Assembly: GCF_016862095.1 (NCBI RefSeq)
Contig: NZ_BOMH01000026.1
Span: 1 to 50,630, forward strand
Source: Actinoplanes cyaneus
GTDB lineage: Bacteria > Actinomycetota > Actinomycetes > Mycobacteriales > Micromonosporaceae
Reading direction: 5' to 3'
Length of the DNA stretch: 50,630 nucleotides
Positions 49,244-50,630 of this stretch are shown here, piece by piece. Below the pieces are notes generated by a model, which made no database searches, was not told where the DNA came from, and saw only the letters and a program-made list of their open reading frames with translations. Within the stretch, counting starts at the first letter, position 1, and each line of letters starts with the position of its first letter. The position numbers and the translations under genes are program-made.

Positions 49244-49687
49244 ATGACGATCTCTCGTGTTCGCCGCGTCGCGGCCGGTGCCGGGCAGGTGGCGCTCGGC
49301 GCGTTCCTGGCCTTCGCCGGCACATCCCACCTGACCGTCGCCCGCCGGGAGTTCCAGGCGCAGGTGCCGTCGTGGTTGCCGCTCGACCCGGACTTCGTGG
49401 TCCTCGCGTCCGGCGTGGCCGAGATCAGCCTCGGCGCGGCCCTGCTCGGCGTCTGGAAGCAACCGGCCCGCGGTGTCGTCGGCGCGACCGCGGCGGCGTT
49501 CTTCGTGGCGGTGTTCCCCGGCAACATCGCGCAGTTCGCCGAGCACAAGGACGGTTTCGGCCTGGACACCGACACCAAGCGGGCGGTGCGACTGGCGTTC
49601 CAGCCGCTGCTGGTGGCGTGGGCGCTGGGGGCGACCGGCGCGGTGGGCACGCTGCGCGCTCTGCGCCGCCGGGAGTCCACCCGCTGA
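49244..49687 (+). CDS. DoxX-like membrane protein
   Basis: 147 residues from ATG 49244. Four membrane segments with the DoxX-family features: GAFLAFAGTSHLTVARREF near residue 19, VPSWLPLDPDFVVLASGVAE, and AVFPGNIAQFAEHKDGFG near 88-105. DoxX-like proteins are small membrane proteins with proposed redox or thiol-quinone roles in oxidative stress. It stands alone, divergent from the single-domain response regulator gene. Confidence 0.8.
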   Translation: MTISRVRRVAAGAGQVALGAFLAFAGTSHLTVARREFQAQVPSWLPLDPDFVVLASGVAEISLGAALLGVWKQPARGVVGATAAAFFVAVFPGNIAQFAEHKDGFGLDTDTKRAVRLAFQPLLVAWALGATGAVGTLRALRRRESTR

Positions 49688-49815
49688 ACTGCGGGCGAAC
49701 GGTTGCGAGCACCGGGATTCCGGAACCCTGCGCTATTGACCGGGGTCGATCGCGACCGTGAAGATCACTTCGAGCCGCCAGCCCCATGGCGTGACGACAC
49801 GAAGGATCGACGACC

Positions 49816-50592
49816 ATGAGTCGCTACCGTCCTCTGGCCCGGGCCGGGGTCACCTCCGGCCTCACCGCTCTCCTGCTCGTGGCGACGGCCGCCCCGGCCC
49901 TCGCCGACCCACCGCACAACCTGCCGCAGAACGCCGGCGGGTACGAACAGTCCTTCTCCCCCGCCTACGACTACGACACCGACGGCTGTTATGCGACCCC
50001 GGCGATCAGCCCCGACGGCACGATCGCCGCCGGCCTCAAGACCACCGGCGCGGTCAACGGCAACTGCAGGGACCGGCCGGATCTCGACAACTCCCAGACG
50101 TACGCCCGGTCGAAGTGCAACAACGGCTGGTGCGCGATCGTCTACGCCAGCTACTTCGAGAAGGACCAGGCGGTCGCCGGCAGCGGGCTCGGCGGCCACC
50201 GGCACGACTGGGAACACGTCGTCTCGTGGGTGAACCAGGCGTCCGACCAGGTCGAGTACGTGACCACCACGCAGCACAGCTCGCAGGTCACCTACAGCCG
50301 GTCGCAGGTGCGGTTCGACGGCAGCCACCCGAAGGTCGTCTACCACAAGGACGGCCTGTCGACGCACTTCTTCCGGCTCGCCAACAGCAACGACGAGCCG
50401 CCGGAGAACCACTACCACGACTGGCGCTACCCACCACTGGTCGGCTGGGACGGCTACCCGAGCGTCGCCCTGCGCGACAAGCTGATGGCGGCCGACTTCG
50501 GGTCGGCCACCATCAAGATCAAGGACGGCCGTTTCGAGTCCCTGCTGAACGCCGCGAAGCCGTCCGGCATCCCGTTCGACCCGTACGCGTGA
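49816..50592 (+). CDS. Secreted NPP1 (necrosis-inducing, NLP) family protein
   Basis: 258 residues from ATG 49816. A signal peptide ends near APALA-DP (residue 30). The NLP signature GHRHDWE is exact at residues 127-133, preceded by the conserved CNNGWCAIVYASYFEKDQ. In plant-pathogenic microbes this heptapeptide binds Ca2+ or Mg2+ and the protein damages dicot membranes by binding sphingolipids. Two Cys (101 and 106) may form a disulfide. Homologues also occur in soil saprophytes with unclear roles. A pectate lyase is encoded 19 kb away. Confidence 0.93.
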   Translation: MSRYRPLARAGVTSGLTALLLVATAAPALADPPHNLPQNAGGYEQSFSPAYDYDTDGCYATPAISPDGTIAAGLKTTGAVNGNCRDRPDLDNSQTYARSKCNNGWCAIVYASYFEKDQAVAGSGLGGHRHDWEHVVSWVNQASDQVEYVTTTQHSSQVTYSRSQVRFDGSHPKVVYHKDGLSTHFFRLANSNDEPPENHYHDWRYPPLVGWDGYPSVALRDKLMAADFGSATIKIKDGRFESLLNAAKPSGIPFDPYA

Positions 50593-50598
50593 TCAGGC

Positions 50599-50624
50599 GG
50601 CGGCCCTCCGTGAGGCGGGCCGCC
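50599..50624 (+). terminator. Hairpin after the NPP1 gene
   Basis: GGCGGCCC (50599-50606) pairs with GGGCCGCC (50617-50624), with a 10-nt loop, 6 nt past the stop codon. It is followed by a run of C, not T; the window ends at 50630. Confidence 0.6.
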
Positions 50625-50630
50625 CCCCCC

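Noticed and set aside
1..50630. tRNA, rRNA or riboswitch genes
   Set aside because: No T-loop, cloverleaf or known riboswitch core was recognised by eye; a covariance search was not possible.

Overview
The window is 50.6 kb of very GC-rich DNA with strong G/C preference at third codon positions, many GTG starts and typical actinomycete families (DUF3040, AfsR-type SARP, SigB/SigF-like sigma, MEDS and DICT sensor domains, an F420/deazaflavin-type nitroreductase homologue, FG-GAP exoproteins). A soil actinomycete of the Micromonosporaceae (Actinoplanes-like) fits best; that is an inference from gene content. No rRNA, tRNA, CRISPR array, insertion sequence or prophage was recognised.

Layout. 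1-2.6 kb: palindromic DNA, then an MFS drug-efflux gene divergent from a TetR regulator with two matching operator-like palindromes, and a DUF3040 gene. 2.7-6.8 kb: cytochrome oxidase subunit I (ctaD) with a strong terminator, an ECF41 (SigJ-type) sigma factor and a class I aminotransferase. 6.9-9.1 kb: an alpha/beta-hydrolase/LuxR fusion that has lost its catalytic residues, a small deazaflavin-type oxidoreductase and an orphan Imm1-like protein. 9.2-14.4 kb: a NarL-type two-component system divergent from a MacB/FtsX-type ABC exporter, with two palindromes between them. 14.6-18.9 kb: an MBL hydrolase, a truncated methyltransferase next to a 16-nt tandem array, a site-2 protease, and a DUF2243-CtaG pair. 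18.8-23.4 kb: an MshEN-GT2 glycosyltransferase with an overlapping membrane protein, a GNAT/LuxI-fold protein and a hypothetical gene. 23.4-29.8 kb: two secreted wall hydrolases of different fold carrying closely similar FG-GAP propellers, a VanX-like protein lacking the catalytic Glu, and a 998-residue SARP regulator. 29.9-34.7 kb: a secreted PL3 pectate lyase with a LacI-type operator, a small protein/GAF pair, a divergent SDR/LysR pair and an I36-type inhibitor.

34.9-49.2 kb reads as a stress-response and second-messenger region: a topoisomerase IB-GGDEF/EAL operon, a large-subunit catalase whose promoter matches the SigB consensus (GTTT-N15-GGGTAT), a stand-alone Sensor-domain protein, divergent alcohol dehydrogenase and SDR genes, and a four-gene minus-strand array (sigma factor, EAL-DICT, MEDS-STAS, MEDS-HATPase) divergent from a STAS antagonist and followed by a single-domain response regulator. 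Read together, this looks like a partner-switching circuit in which MEDS and DICT sensor domains and c-di-GMP turnover feed a SigB/F-type sigma factor, with katE a likely target. The right edge has a DoxX-like protein and a secreted NPP1 (necrosis-inducing) protein.

The non-coding DNA is unusual. Three copies of a related long palindrome occur at gene ends. Three genes have tandem duplications that span their own stop codons, with units of 53, 14 and 13 nt. Several GC-rich minisatellites are present.
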